DNA of 64,000 bases from Cunninghamia lanceolata (GCA_027924645.1 BSBN01001965.1:15552001-15616000); one strand, 5' to 3'; positions 1 through 11,092 are shown, counted from the first letter of the stretch. Numbers and translations: made by a program. Notes: generated from the sequence alone by a model not told the origin.

Positions 1-856
1 TCATTGGCTTTGAATCTTCCATACCAAATTTCCTCAACAATTCTTTCACATATTTGGTCTGAGAAATGAAGATCCCTTTCTTTGTTCGAGTAATTTGCAG
101 ACCCAAGAAGAAATTCATTTCACCAAGCATAGACATTTCAAACTCACTTTTCATCTGATTTGCAAAAGTTTTACACATACTATGTCTTCCTCCAAAAATG
201 ATATCATCCACAAACACTTCAATAATCAAAATATTTTCATGATCAATTTTGAAATATAAGTTACTGTCAGCAGTACCTTTGTTGAATCCAATCTGCACAA
301 GATGCTTATCCAACCTTTCATACCATGCTCTTGGGGCTTGCTTTAATCCATACAATGCTTTCTTCAACTTGTAGACCATATCATAATTATCAGACAATTG
401 AAATCCATCCGGTTATTCAATGTAAACTTCTTCTTCTAGATCACCATTTAGGAAGGCAGACTTGACATCCATCTAATATACCTTGAAGTCTTTAAAGGCA
501 ACAAATGCAAGAAGTAATCTGACTGCTTCAATTCTTGGCACCGGAGCAAAGGTCTCTTCAAAATCAATTCCTTCTATTTGAGAGTAGCCTTTGCAGACCA
601 ATCTAGCTTTGTTTCTGATTACTTCACCAGCTTCATTTAGTTTGTTCCGAAAGACCCATTTGGTTCCAATCACATTCCTGTCTCTAGGTCTGGGAACAAG
701 ATCCCAAGTATGATTTTTCTCAATTTGTATCAATTCATCTTCTATTTCTTTGGTCCAGTTTTCATCATTGCAGGCTTCATTTATTGTTTTAGATTCAATC
801 TTTGAAATCAGACAACATTCATCCTGATTTTGAGCAACATTCCTTCTACTTTGCAC
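1..856 (-). pseudogene. pol: Element A reverse transcriptase (partial at window edge)
   Basis: The block starts with the copia motif [20 protein letters not shown], then [17 protein letters not shown] and ETFAPVPR. After a TAG near 475 it continues in frame with MDVKSAFLNGDLEEEVY, YGLKQAPRAWYERL and the catalytic FVDD at about 203-214. A TAA interrupts it near 415. It copies element RNA into DNA inside the particle. The remaining thumb and RNase H are outside the window. Every interruption in this element (six TAG, one TAA) is compatible with a C-to-T change. Confidence 0.93.
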
Positions 857-1036
857 ACCTTTGTTTCTGTCACCTATGATCTGATCTTCAGAGTGGTTCT
901 ATCTTACATACCTTAGAATTTTGGGAGTATCCTGCACTGCTGCTTCTTGATCAGGCTCATTCAGACCTATCTCTTCTTCCTGATTTACCAGATCAGGCTG
1001 ATTCTGACTTACCGGAGATGAATGAGTTCCTTGAAC

Positions 1037-1417
1037 CTAAACACCATCTTGGTCATCTTCATCAAACTCATAAAATCTTGAGGGCTTCTCAATTCCTTCA
1101 TCAACTTTCACATTAGTGCTTTCTATCATCTTCCTCAGCCTCTTATTGTAGCACCAGTATGCTTTGCTTTGAGTGGAGTAACCCAAGAAAATTTCTTCAT
1201 CACTTCTAGCATCAAACTTTCCTAGATCTTCATCTCTTTTAATATAACACTTGCTACCAAATACTCTGAAATACTTCATAGTAGGAGTGATGCCAAACCA
1301 GAGTTCATAGGGGGTCTTACCAATGTTGTTTCTGATTTGAACTCGATTGAGAGTGTAGACTGCAGTGCTGATAGCTTCTTTCCAAAACATTTGAGGAACA
1401 TTTGCTTCCAACATCAT
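1037..1417 (-). pseudogene. pol: Element A integrase C-terminal half
   Basis: The peptide has the usual copia integrase end: MFWKEAISTAVYTLNR, then KTPYELWFG, then FRVFGSKCYI and EEIFLGYSTQSKAYW. It is in the same frame as the preceding block and was separated from it only by TAG codons. It would join viral cDNA to target DNA in the nucleus. A TAG near 1037 separates it from an acidic, low-conservation linker that leads to reverse transcriptase. Confidence 0.92.
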
Positions 1418-1495
1418 TGTCTTGGCAGCTTCCTGGATGGTCCGGTTCTTTCTCTCAACTACTCCATTATGCTATGGAGTCCTAGGAGCAGACAA

Positions 1496-2731
1496 CTATC
1501 TTCTTATACTTTTCTTCTCACAAAAGTCAATGAACTCACCAGATGTAAATTCACCACCTCTATCAGACCTTAGACACTTCAGTTTCAATCCGGTTTGATT
1601 CTCTACCATAGTTTTAAAGATTTTGAACTTCTCAAGGGCTTCTAATTTCTCCTTTAGGAAGGTAACCCACATCATCTGGGAATGGTCATCAATTAGTAAT
1701 ATGAAATATCTATCACCTTGCAGACTCTTGATTCTTGTCAGACCACAAAGATCAGTATGTACTAATTCCAACAATCCAGTAGAGGACTGATTTTTGCTTT
1801 TGAAGGAGACTCTGCTCTGTTTACCTAGCTGACATTCTTTGCACAAACTATTTGTAGGTTTCATCAATTTTGGAAGATCTCTTACAGCCTGAATATTGCT
1901 TATCTTGATGATGTTATCAAAATTTACATGACACATTCTTCTATGCCATAACCAACTCTGATCAACTTGAACAAACAGACAACTTTTATTTGAACCAACC
2001 AGATGAAAGATATTACCTTTTGTTTGAGTACCGAATGCAATTTTAGTTCCAGAGCTTGTAAAGATTCTACATTTTCCATTCTTGAACCAGAGATCATAGC
2101 ATTTGTCCACTAACTGACCAACACTGAGAAGATTGTGCTTCAATCCTTCAACATATAGTACATTACCTATTTTGCTCTTTCCATCAAAGGAAATAGTTCC
2201 CTTACCTCTGATTTTGCCAGCAGAACTGTCACCAAACTTTACCATTCCTCCTTCATACCTTTCCAAATCCAAGAACTTATTCTTGTCATCAGTCATATGG
2301 TGAGAACATCCACTGTCAATAACCCAATCATCCTTTTCTTCCACTTGAGTAGCCAAAGCTCTTTCCACAACCTTGTGATTGACAGATTCAGAGGATATTA
2401 AATCTTCTTCCTTGATGGTAATAAACACCCATTTATTTCTGGATTTGCTTCCTAGTTCTGATTCATCATCTGTTACTCCTTCATTGTCATCTTCTTCATG
2501 AACATAATAGCAGTTTTGAAACCTTTGTCTGTTAATATTAGACCTTGCAGATCTTTCCAGACATCTTGAAGCAAAATGACCAATCTTATTGCAGTTGAAG
2601 CACTTAAAGGGTAGTTTTCCTTCATACTTACCGGATCCTCTTGGCAATCTCTTTGCAATGAGGGCTTCAAGTTGAGCTGTTTTTGCTTCTTCTTCTTCCA
2701 TGTCTCTTCTTGTTTGATCATACCATGACAT
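1496..2731 (-). pseudogene. pol: Element A gag-pol middle: CCHC knuckle, protease, integrase N-terminal half
   Basis: In this 411-residue open stretch, residues 44-57 are a zinc knuckle (CFNCNKIGHFASRC). Residues 136-146 hold the aspartic protease site VIDSG followed by CSHHM, as in copia proteases. A GAG-pre-integrase zinc site follows around residues 263-300 (H...H...CKEC), and the integrase core begins with HTD at 325-327 and LLIDDHS near 345. A second acidic motif SDRGGEF lies near residue 390. The frame ends in TAG at a position where related integrases usually carry glutamine, with another TAG a few codons on. Translation stays in frame with gag upstream and integrase downstream. Confidence 0.93.
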
Positions 2732-2764
2732 CTTCCTTGAAGAGTTTTCACCCAGATCAAATCT

Positions 2765-3418
2765 CTATTTGCCTTTCACATAGGCACTGGATTTGAAAGC
2801 AGATTCAGTCTTGGGAGGATCATCTCCAAACTTGGTCATTTCAAATGCAACTAGTTTGCTAGCCAATTGTTCTCTTGTGACAGTTGTGTGAGCTCTAAAT
2901 TCATCAATGGCAGCAACCTTGATTTTGTAGGCAGCAGGAAGGGATCTGAGGATTTTGCAAACAATCTCATTTTCATCTAGAGTTCCACCAGCATTTCTAA
3001 TTCCACACACCAGCTCATTCACTCGTGGCATAAAAGTAGTGATGTTTTCATCATCTCTCATCTTCAATCTTTCAAATTTCCCTTTCAGACTTTGCAACCT
3101 TGCACTCTTGACAAACTCATCTCCTTCATACAGAAGTTCCAGTTTAGTCAGGATCTCATATGTAGTTGGTAGGTCAATAACATTTGAGAGATCTAAGTCA
3201 TTCAGTGCGCTTAGAAGAGCTTCTTTGGTCCGCAAATTGTTTTCAGCATCTTTGATTTCATTCAGAGTTGTCAGACCACCCTGTGGAGGTACATATGGTT
3301 TTGAGACCATGGCCAAGTATGCTTTTCCCATACATTCCAAGTGACATTTCATGCGACCTTTCCAGAGAGTGAAGTTGGTTCCATCGAACTTCGGACTATC
3401 CTTCTTGTATGACGACAT
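2765..3418 (-). pseudogene. gag: Element A gag, N-terminal capsid region
   Basis: The likely start is the ATG at 3416-3418 (protein begins MSSYKKDSPKFDG), 44 bases from the primer site; the open frame extends five codons further upstream but only through a TTG. The protein has the look of the copia gag UBN2/DUF4219 family: an N-terminal KFDGTNFTLWKGRMK segment, then SLKGKFERLKMRDDENIT and a helical domain ending near LASKLVAFE. It would form the virus-like particle shell in the cytoplasm. A single TAG ends it at 2765. The same frame continues past the stop into the CCHC, protease and integrase region, so the stop is a mutation rather than a gene boundary. Confidence 0.9.
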
Positions 3419-3461
3419 CCTAGATCTCCTCAAGCGGTTAAGCTCCTTTCAGAGGAACTTG

Positions 3462-3473
3462 GCTTTGATACCA
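3462..3473 (-). other. Primer binding site of element A
   Basis: The minus strand reads TGGTATCAAAGC two bases inside the LTR. It differs at one base from TGGTATCAGAGC, the usual plant site complementary to the 3' end of initiator methionine tRNA. Confidence 0.88.
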
Positions 3474-3475
3474 AT

Positions 3476-4767
3476 TGTTGGATCTAGGGCATACAACTGA
3501 GAGGGGGGGTGAATCAGTTATATAAAAACCTGTTGCTACTTTAAACACTTGATTCTTCTTTGTTAGTTAATAGTATATCAATTAATCATCCATGAAAGCA
3601 TAATGCACAAACACAAGAGCAGATAAACATCAACACATTAAACACCAAGATTTTGATGTGGACAACCTGGTTAAGGGAAAAACCATGGGGTGATTAACCC
3701 AAGGATTATTCTCTGTTAGAAGAATGAGAAAAGAATGGCACTTGCCAATTAGGGCTCACTGCCCGAGCACACTGCTCACAAAGAGGCCCACTACCTACAA
3801 GGAGACACACTATCTACAAAGTGATAAGAATCACAGTCTTGAACTAGAGAATGACATCTCTACCATGTCCAGATCAGTTCCATTTAAGGCCAAAACCCCT
3901 GCTCTGCCTTTCGCACTTTTCTTCACTACACCACTCTCATCCGCACCAAATCATAGTACAAAATGAATTCTCAAGCACTTATTTATACAAGACATCAACT
4001 TAGGAACAATCATCTAAGTGGGCAATCAGCCATAAGGACATTCACAAGATGATTAATACATCCGGTCGGCCACCACAAGAACATCTGCAAGATGAACAAC
4101 TCATCCAGTCAGCTAGGCTGAACAAGAACTTCATCCGGAAGAATATCTTCAATTCTGGGCTCTACCATCAATGCAGACCAACAACACAACCTCAACATGA
4201 TCCAAGAACCTTCACAAGCCTACCTGAATGACCAGGTACATCCGCACTTTCTTTACTTACTGGAATCTCTTCTCTTCCTCTTCCAGAACTTCAAGAACAC
4301 AGTCTGTTGCCACTGTCACAATGTAAAAGATACTTCCAGACCTCAAAATCATACACAACTTGAGATGACACATCACAAGGACATCCCAAACACTCCTTCC
4401 AATCTGCAGATTAGAATTATACAATTCTGGACCTCACCAGACCTTTCTGTGATCCTCTGTCACCTCTAAACACTTGGTGGAACCGGTTCCACACAGATAG
4501 CCACAACTTCTTCAGATCTTGATGCGGACCTCTGAAATCTTAACTGAAGCATCTCAAGACTCATATCTACAAACCCTTTAATCCGTATCCTCTGGTTCTC
4601 AACCTATACAATATATTTGCCTTCTTCTCATCACTGTTCTTCACTGTTTCTGACTGAGGCTAATTTTCTCAATATCCTCAGCACACAGCTCATCCAATCC
4701 TTCTTGTCAATGCAATATCAATATGTTGACATCAATGACAACACTGGTTCACCTCATACTTGCAACA
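3476..4767 (-). repeat. 5' LTR of element A (1292 bp)
   Basis: The LTR runs from TGTTG at 3476 to CAACA at 4767 on the plus strand, giving inverted TG...CA ends, and is followed on the element strand by the primer site. Bases 3655-3845 closely match 40519-40710 in the LTR of element G, and 4370-4590 resemble the inter-ORF segment of G at 45100-45330. Small open frames here (for example 3724-3966 and 4049-4469) have no family features and are treated as chance. Confidence 0.88.
3980..3987 (-). promoter_or_regulatory. Putative TATA box of the element A LTR promoter
   Basis: The minus strand reads TATAAATA within the LTR, about 510 bases upstream of the LTR end. This is a position expected for a U3 promoter. 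No start site can be confirmed from sequence alone. Confidence 0.5.
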
Positions 4768-4896
4768 AAATTGTAGGTCTCCCAAGAGTTAAGTTAAATC
4801 ATTATAAAAATTAAGAGGTTCAATAAAATTAAAAAGAATAAACCCATTCCAATTTTAGAAAACATTTAATAAAGACCATAATGCCTAAGAGATAAT

Positions 4897-5035
4897 TTTT
4901 TTTTATTCATGGGTAAACGCTTTTGACTGGAGCTATGAACCGGTTACAATTATCAGGTGGGCAGGGGGGAGACTGGACCTCATGACCATCTTTACCGCAA
5001 CAGAATTACTTAGCCAATCGAGCCAGGGCCCCTGC
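4897..5035 (-). mobile_element. tRNA-derived SINE with target-site duplication
   Basis: This 139-bp block is absent from the sister LTR, where the flanks are joined (about 11957-11975). It is bracketed by a 21-bp direct repeat beginning CCATAATGCC at 4876-4896 and 5036-5056, of which the first base or two may match by chance. On the minus strand the head holds an RNA polymerase III A-box-like TGGCTCGATTGG (5014-5025) and, about 33 bases on, a B-box-like GGTCCAGTCTCC (about 4968-4979). It ends in an A-rich tail (the T run at 4897-4905). These are the marks of a SINE copied by LINE machinery. Confidence 0.88.
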
Positions 5036-5904
5036 CCATAATGCCTAAGAGATAATAATAAACAACAACATAAATGATTCTTTTGAAATGAATAAAATAA
5101 AATCCACATAATAAAAATCCTGTAAATAAAAATATCCTCTCAAAATCAAAATATGAAAACGCCCTAATTTAAAATACACAAGTTTTAGAAAGATAACCCT
5201 AATCTCATTTAGAATAAACAACCCTAAAAGAAAACCTAATTTCTTTCTCTCATTATTCCTCCTCTCTTTGTTTCCTTTTGTTATTTTTTTTGTTTTTGTC
5301 TCCCCTTTGTTGCAGGTTAGGGTTTTGAGAATCCATTGGCAGCCATAGTTGGTTCTCACAGAGGTAAGTGCACCTGCTCAAATTCTTTTTTAGAGGTTTG
5401 AATGTATAATAAGTAATAATTTTGTTTGTTTTTTTTTTTTTAATTTCTTTATATTTTTAAGATGAGGAATCGTTAAAAGACTGGAAATCTTGTATTTGTG
5501 TAGGGATAAAGGGGCAATGGAGATTGAGCGGCGGCACCAATGAAGGGGGCGCAGAGCAGTGTCACTGGCGGCAGTGTTTGGGGAGTGGCCACGGAACGGG
5601 CTGCGTTTAGCAAAGAGGTCAGCGGCGGGAGTGGTGGCATGCAGGAGGAAGGTGTGGGGAAGCCACTGCAGGTAGCAGTGTGGCTGGAGGAGGTATGTGG
5701 GGGTCAGTGCACTACAAGGGCTACGGAGGGGGTAAGGGAGTCACGGGGGCGGGGTGTGGGGGAGGAGGCTTAGCCTCTACCCACACCCATTCATAAGTCT
5801 GTATCTCTGTGGGTGGTGCCGCCACCCACAGAGCTCCTCAAATTTTTTTTTTACATTTTTTTTTTTTTTTCTAAGGTTAAATCTAAAACTCAGTCTATCC
5901 TTTA

Positions 5905-6118
5905 TATATATATATTAAATATATATATAAACGTAAATGTATCTATATATATATGTATATATATATATGTATATATATATATATGTATATATACATGTAT
6001 ATATATACATATATATATGTACATATATATATGTACATATATATATGTATATATATACATATATATATATACATATATATGTATATATACATATATATGT
6101 ATATATACATATATATAT
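5905..6118. repeat. TA/TATATACA microsatellite
   Basis: About 215 bases of alternating TA with interspersed G and C (units such as ATATATGTAC). The corresponding place in the sister LTR (about 12898-12930) has only a short TA run, so most of the tract arose after element C inserted. Open frames of Tyr, Ile and Cys in every frame are artefacts of the repeat. Confidence 0.95.
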
Positions 6119-9100
6119 TTTACAACACAATAAAACACATTACCCTTCTTTTTGAAACTGAAATAAACAGGAACATAATTATGTGTATTTTTTTTTTTGT
6201 TTTTTTTTTAAATTTTTTTTTATTTAAAAAAAAAACATTATGTAAGATACAAAAACCAAGTACATCTCCTCCTAAACTATCACAGCAATAAATATTGAGA
6301 CTTCACCTGAAAACACAGAAATCAAATCTAAACCCCCTTTTTGTTTTAAATACTAGCATTCTTTTTTTAAAATCAAGTAAATGGAAACTTAGTCCCAACT
6401 TAACTATTTTCATTGGTACATTCAATGATAGAATGCAAGTATTTTTGTGGACCACTTTAATTTTTATATAGAAATACACCCTCCTTCTCCTATTTTCTGC
6501 AACACTTTAATTTAAATTTCTACTGCACAAATCAGAAGTACCACTTCAACCCCCTTATTTTTTTTTGTCTCGTATAAACAGATGGTATATACAGTTTGTT
6601 TCCTTTATGAGAATAGCCTAATGGTAGAAATACAAGTATTGTTTTGGAGCAATTTTGTTTATACAGAACTACATTCTCCCCTTTTTTTAAACAACATTTA
6701 AACTAGGAAATACATTCTAATCTAGTTTTGTTCTCTTTCAACAACAACTAGTGCAAGGGGACAATAGATAACAATCCCCAATTTTCTCTTCCTTTCATAA
6801 CAACAGATAACAGAATCTAGACAGCAACATGACAACTCTTGCATATTTTTTTGAAGGATTAATAATAGAGTTACAAATAACAACTTCCAAACTTTTTTTA
6901 AATTAACTCACACAATAGGAAGATAAATAGTATTTAAATACATGACAGAATATCTTCATAAATTAGGATATAAACAGCATTAATAGAATAACATAGTGTT
7001 AACATTTCATTATTTATCCCAGCCAACTCAATGGCAGATAACCAAATAAACTTGTACAAAATACATTACAATGAGGCCTCTTTGGCCATGGCTCCAACAG
7101 CCATTAACACACTTTAGGGCCACATAACGAAGACTCCATAACAACTTCACTCCTTTCCTCTCAACCTGCAATAGAACACAACAGCAAGGACAACAAAACC
7201 AACCACTTCTAAAGGAAATGCTCTCCTCCCTATCGTAGACCCGCAAGTGGGTCACCCCCAAGCTAGGGAAGTAGGGATTTCACACAGGGTTTCATTCCAC
7301 AACAAAAGCAATCATATTAACACAAAAATAGAACATACCCATAGGTTTTTACACATAACTTAACTCATGTAAATGAGTTTGGTGAGGGTAGGGAATAGAC
7401 CTCTCAACTTAAAAGGGCTCCCAAATGATAATAACAAACAAGAATCTCAACACATGGCCTCAAGCCAAAATCTCCAAAACACACCATCCTCCAAATCACA
7501 AGTATTCCATGGCACTCTTGCCATCCAATAAATCACAACCCATGGCCCTCAAGCCAAAAATCTCCATAACACCAACCTCCACAAATATCACATAAAATCT
7601 CCATGGCACTCTTACCATTCAATAATCTCCTCCACATATAAAAGCCCTCAAGGCACAAATACAATTGTGGGAGAGCCCCCAAGGATTGTTCCTCTCCCAT
7701 ACCCATACAAGTTGAGCATTACCTCCATTGGAGGTGCTCTCACCATAACACCCATCCCAACATCACAATGCAAAACCACAAAACAACCACAAACTAAAAC
7801 ACCACACATTATACAAGCAAAGTTGAGATAGCAAGTTAAGAAGCCTACCTTAGAAGCCCTTATAATGGAAGTAGTTTGGTGAAGAGCTCCAAGCCTTCCC
7901 AAGCCTTCCAACTTCAAGAATTTCTCCCAACCTTCTCCTAACTCCTCGAAAAATAGAGAGAACACTAAAAATTGCAAAGAAAAAAGCTAGAAAAAGAAGA
8001 ACCCCCACTTCTCTACAAGAGGAGCTATTATAGGCCATCACTTGGCCTTAAGGGAATGAGAAGGTGATATTTGTCACCATCTCCTCCCTCCTCCAAAGCC
8101 ACTTGTGAGAGTGAGAAGGTAAGAGGATGAGAAATGTCCTCCTCTCACTCCACCTCCATCTCCACCTCATCCACTTGTGCTTCCACACAAGTGAGAGGGG
8201 GACAAATGGTGAGTTGGATTTCCACTCACACCTCAAGAAGACAAGGGTCTTGAGTGGTGCTCCCACTCACTTGGGAGTTTGGGAGGACTCTTGGAGACAT
8301 CCCAAGTCTTCCTTGGGAATGATTCCCAAGACTAAGGGATGGGAGATGAGTTCTTCCCAAGGCAAGGCCCATCCCCTATCTTCCCTCTTTTCTAAATTCG
8401 TCACTTTTACTCAACCATGGTTTAGGGTGACCTAAGGTGAGTCAAAACTAGAGTTAGATAGTCTAAGTTGACCCTAGACTCATGGTTGACCACCTAGGGT
8501 AAATTTTGGGACCCTAGGGTTCATGAAAAGGGTCAAAAATTCACATTTAAATGCCCCAAAAAAATAATATAAATACCAAGTGACATAAATCAAATAAAAT
8601 TGTACAACACTTATTATTAATCCATTTTAAATAAAAAGCGTACTAAGGCTGAAATACATAAAATTAAACCAAGCACAATAAATCATCATTCAAATTCAAA
8701 CATGATCCTTATCCCTCTTGGGAATGGATCGGCTTTACAGGGGATAACATAGTGTGAATTCTACCTCTGATTTCCCATGGCTAGGCAATGTAAAACCTGC
8801 ACATTTCGATCAAGTGTCAATTCTGTCATGAAAAGTGATAGCCGAAGCATCTAGAAATTAAATTCATGCAAACGAATATAGCAATAAACATCAATACATA
8901 AATCTAAATTAAACCGCATTATCCAATCACATGTCAGTTAATCCATATCACATAAACAACTAGAATCTCATCACAAAACATCATCAAATATAGACTCGCA
9001 TGCCAAATCACAAAGATAGCATCACTATGATCAAAATGAATCGCATATGTCAAATCGAAGTCCTAACATAATCAGTGGATCAAATCAAGTCTACAAAATG

Positions 9101-9183
9101 AAGCATAGTCACTAAGGTCTGATAGTGTCATCTACTAGATAGTATAACGATCCAAATATGGAAGGTAAATAATCGGCCTCACA

Positions 9184-9196
9184 TCCTCCCCCCCTA
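9184..9196 (-). other. Polypurine tract of element C
   Basis: On the minus strand the run AGGGGGGGAGGA directly precedes the LTR start TGTGAGGCC. This is the expected position for the plus-strand DNA primer and fixes the element's orientation. Confidence 0.85.
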
Positions 9197-9400
9197 AGAC
9201 TAGACTTCCTCCTGGGAGTCGTCAAATAGGTGAGGATAGAGTGCCCTCACTAGATGCATACTCCCAAGTCGCTGTGACCTCGTCATAATGATCCCACTGG
9301 ATCCTAACCGGGTCTAGCTCTCAACCTCGAAGGTCTAGCATCTGACAAACCAAAATGTGAATTGGCCCCAAAGCCAACTACCGTTTGCCTCTACTCGTAG
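9190..9400 (-). pseudogene. Chromodomain-like C-terminal end of a lost integrase (element C)
   Basis: Translation from about 9390 down to the polypurine tract gives a peptide with GPIHILVCQMLDL followed by IQWDHYDEVTATWE and a short basic-acidic tail. The spacing of the initial ILxxxxxxL, the W-x-H-x and the A-T-W-E resembles the chromodomain-like end of chromovirus integrases, which directs insertion to particular chromatin. One TGA and one TGA near the end interrupt it. It lies only about 140 bases after the gag zinc knuckle, so all of the enzymatic pol seems to be deleted. Confidence 0.6.
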
Positions 9401-9489
9401 TCTCAAGGATGGGGGTCTAAAAGTCGGCCTTGTGGTTGTCAACCATTGCTGGCATGTGGTGGGATCTACCCACATCTCCAACTGTTAGC

Positions 9490-10939
9490 TCGAATCCTCC
9501 GGCACGAGGCTGTCCCCCTGCTATAAAGCCCTATGGACACTCTCTGGCTAGATGTCCTACTCCACCACAAACATAGCATTGTCCCCAAGCCTAAATGTGT
9601 ACCGTCTATATCCTGCTCGATGACTGCTGCAGTGTAGGTCAGCCCGTGGAACTCTGTGATCCTCCAAAAGATTGTTGTGACCGTGTAGGTCTTGCAGCTC
9701 GTGGCTGCTATTGCTGTTGTTGCTGTGGGGGCCTCGAAGGTAAGGGTGCAGAACTAAATCCTCCTCTATGAGGTGGCTGCGATGGTCTACAGAAACTCTA
9801 TTGATGTTGTTGCTGTCCCCGATCTTGAAACTGAGGGCGAGAGCTCTGCCCTCATCCCTGAATCTCCTCAATGATATATGCCTTCTCAGCAGCATCACTC
9901 AAAGTCTGGGGGTCTGCCATTTGAACAAGCCCTACTATACTATGGTTTAGTCCCCTGATAAACTTATGCACCAGGAGTTTCTCGTCGTGGAGATACTTCA
10001 CATATCTAGATAACTCTATAAACTTAGCCTCATACTGAGCCACTAAAAGTCCCCTCTGCTGAAGGTCATGGAACTCATCTATATGACACTATCTGTAATG
10101 GTCTGATAAGTAGTGTGCATTGAAGTGCTCAATGAAGGTCTCCCATGTGAGGGTGTCTAAAGAAAGGTGGCGCTTGCACTCCTCAGTGCACCACCAGGTA
10201 GTTGCTGCATCCCGCAATAAGTGTACTACCACCCAAGCCTTCGTGTTGCCCTCATAAGGACGCAACGCAAAGCACCTATCTAAACTGATAAGCTAGGCCT
10301 CTGCCTTAGCTCCCTTTGTGGTCCTGATGAATGTAGGAGGGTTTAACCTCAATATATCCCTAATGGGGTCTCCTCTGTCTCTAGGCCTCCTGATATGCTC
10401 ATTTGTATAGTAGTCATAAGGCCAGTGACCAAACTGCTCTACCCATACTATCTCGTCATATCTAGCATGATGTGAAGGACTCCTGCTACAGGCCCTATCA
10501 CCCGAACCAACCTCCTCTATCACTGGCAACTTGACATAAGGCTCCACACGTGGTGCCTTTCGCAGCTCTACATGGGAATCCACATGTGGCTCGACACAGG
10601 ACTCAGCTCGTGGCTCCACGCGTGGCTCCTCTCGCGGATCCTCGTGGGGCTCAACATGTGGCTCTACACATGGCTCATCTATAGTCAGTGGAAGCCTATC
10701 TAAGATTGCCTGTAAGGCCTGTAATATTTGTGGACTAAAATATGGTGGGACCAGTGGTGCATGTGGTGCCTGTAAATCTGGCTGTGGCTGTAGGAGTGGC
10801 TGTACCTGTGGAACTGGCTGGTTCGGTCCCTCATCTGAAGAATCAGTGTGCACCTCGACAGGTGGAGTGTAGCAGGACTATGCTCACCGAGCTCATCGGG
10901 GAGGCATCCTACAAAACGAGGTAGCCACAAATCAATCAT
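9490..10939 (-). pseudogene. gag: Element C gag (capsid plus CCHC), decayed
   Basis: Gag starts at the ATG at 10937-10939, 53 bases from the primer site. An early frameshift joins it to a proline- and glutamate-rich segment with repeated EPxVEP units (about 10560-10690). Then comes a Retrotrans_gag-type capsid with RDAATTWW, HFNAHY, and VAQYEAKFIELSRYVKYL around 9990-10043. A Gln/Ser/Arg-rich stretch follows, ending in one zinc knuckle, CYVCGGVGHLAREC (9537-9578). Several TAG and TAA stops are present. The order and motifs fit Ty3/gypsy gag of the chromovirus branch. Sequence between 9400 and 9535 keeps no clear protease. Confidence 0.82.
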
Positions 10940-10991
10940 AGTTGCAGAAATAATAACGTGCCTAAGACAAGCCTAGTGTTTTAAAAACCTA

Positions 10992-11004
10992 GGCTCTGAT
11001 ACCA
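10992..11004 (-). other. Primer binding site of element C
   Basis: The minus strand reads TGGTATCAGAGCC two bases inside the LTR. It is an exact match to the usual plant initiator-methionine tRNA primer site, and it sets the LTR edge at 11007. Confidence 0.92.
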
Positions 11005-11006
11005 AA

Positions 11007-11092
11007 TGTCATGCCCACATTTCCCATGCGGTCACGACACACAAACACACATGTCATGTCCACATTTGCCATGTGGTCATGACACAAACTGC
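11007..11092. repeat. 44-bp tandem duplication at the LTR edge
   Basis: TGTCATGCCCACATTTCCCA at 11007 recurs at 11051 as TGTCATGTCCACATTTGCCA, and both units continue into TGCGGTCACGACACA or TGTGGTCATGACACA. The terminal TGTCATG is thus present twice. Confidence 0.88.

Larger units (their letters stand above)
1..4767 (-). mobile_element. Element A: Ty1/copia retrotransposon, left-truncated by the window edge
   Basis: Reading leftwards from 4767 there is an LTR, a methionine-tRNA-type primer site, gag, CCHC knuckle, protease, integrase and reverse transcriptase. Integrase before reverse transcriptase is the Ty1/copia order. The RNase H end and 3' LTR lie beyond base 1. The right LTR edge (CAACA at 4763-4767) abuts sequence that continues uninterrupted in the sister LTR of element C near 11845, so A inserted into the 3' LTR of C; AAATT at 4768-4772 should be one copy of its target duplication. 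All coding blocks lie in one reading frame, with stops but no frameshift. Confidence 0.95.
4768..9183 (-). repeat. 3' LTR of element C (portion right of element A)
   Basis: It matches 11845-15950 for its full length with indels. Relative to that copy it contains a SINE at 4897-5035, an expanded TA tract at 5905-6118 and about 44 extra bases around 8480-8524. It lacks the inverted duplication seen at 12693-12766. The portion equivalent to 11007-11844 should lie beyond element A to the left of the window. Open frames inside, such as those around 7648-8435, recur in the sister LTR only because the two copies share an origin. Confidence 0.9.

Noticed and set aside
5813..6291. Several overlapping open frames rich in Tyr, Ile and Cys on both strands
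   Set aside because: They are translations of the TA microsatellite and have no independent support.
7648..8435. Open frames on both strands that recur at 14509-15145
   Set aside because: Both copies lie in the paired LTRs of element C, so their similarity reflects LTR duplication. They have no family motifs and differ in frame and length.
10560..10690. EPRVEP-type repeats that might suggest a structural host protein
   Set aside because: They are in frame with a gypsy capsid and just after the primer site, so they are the gag linker of element C.
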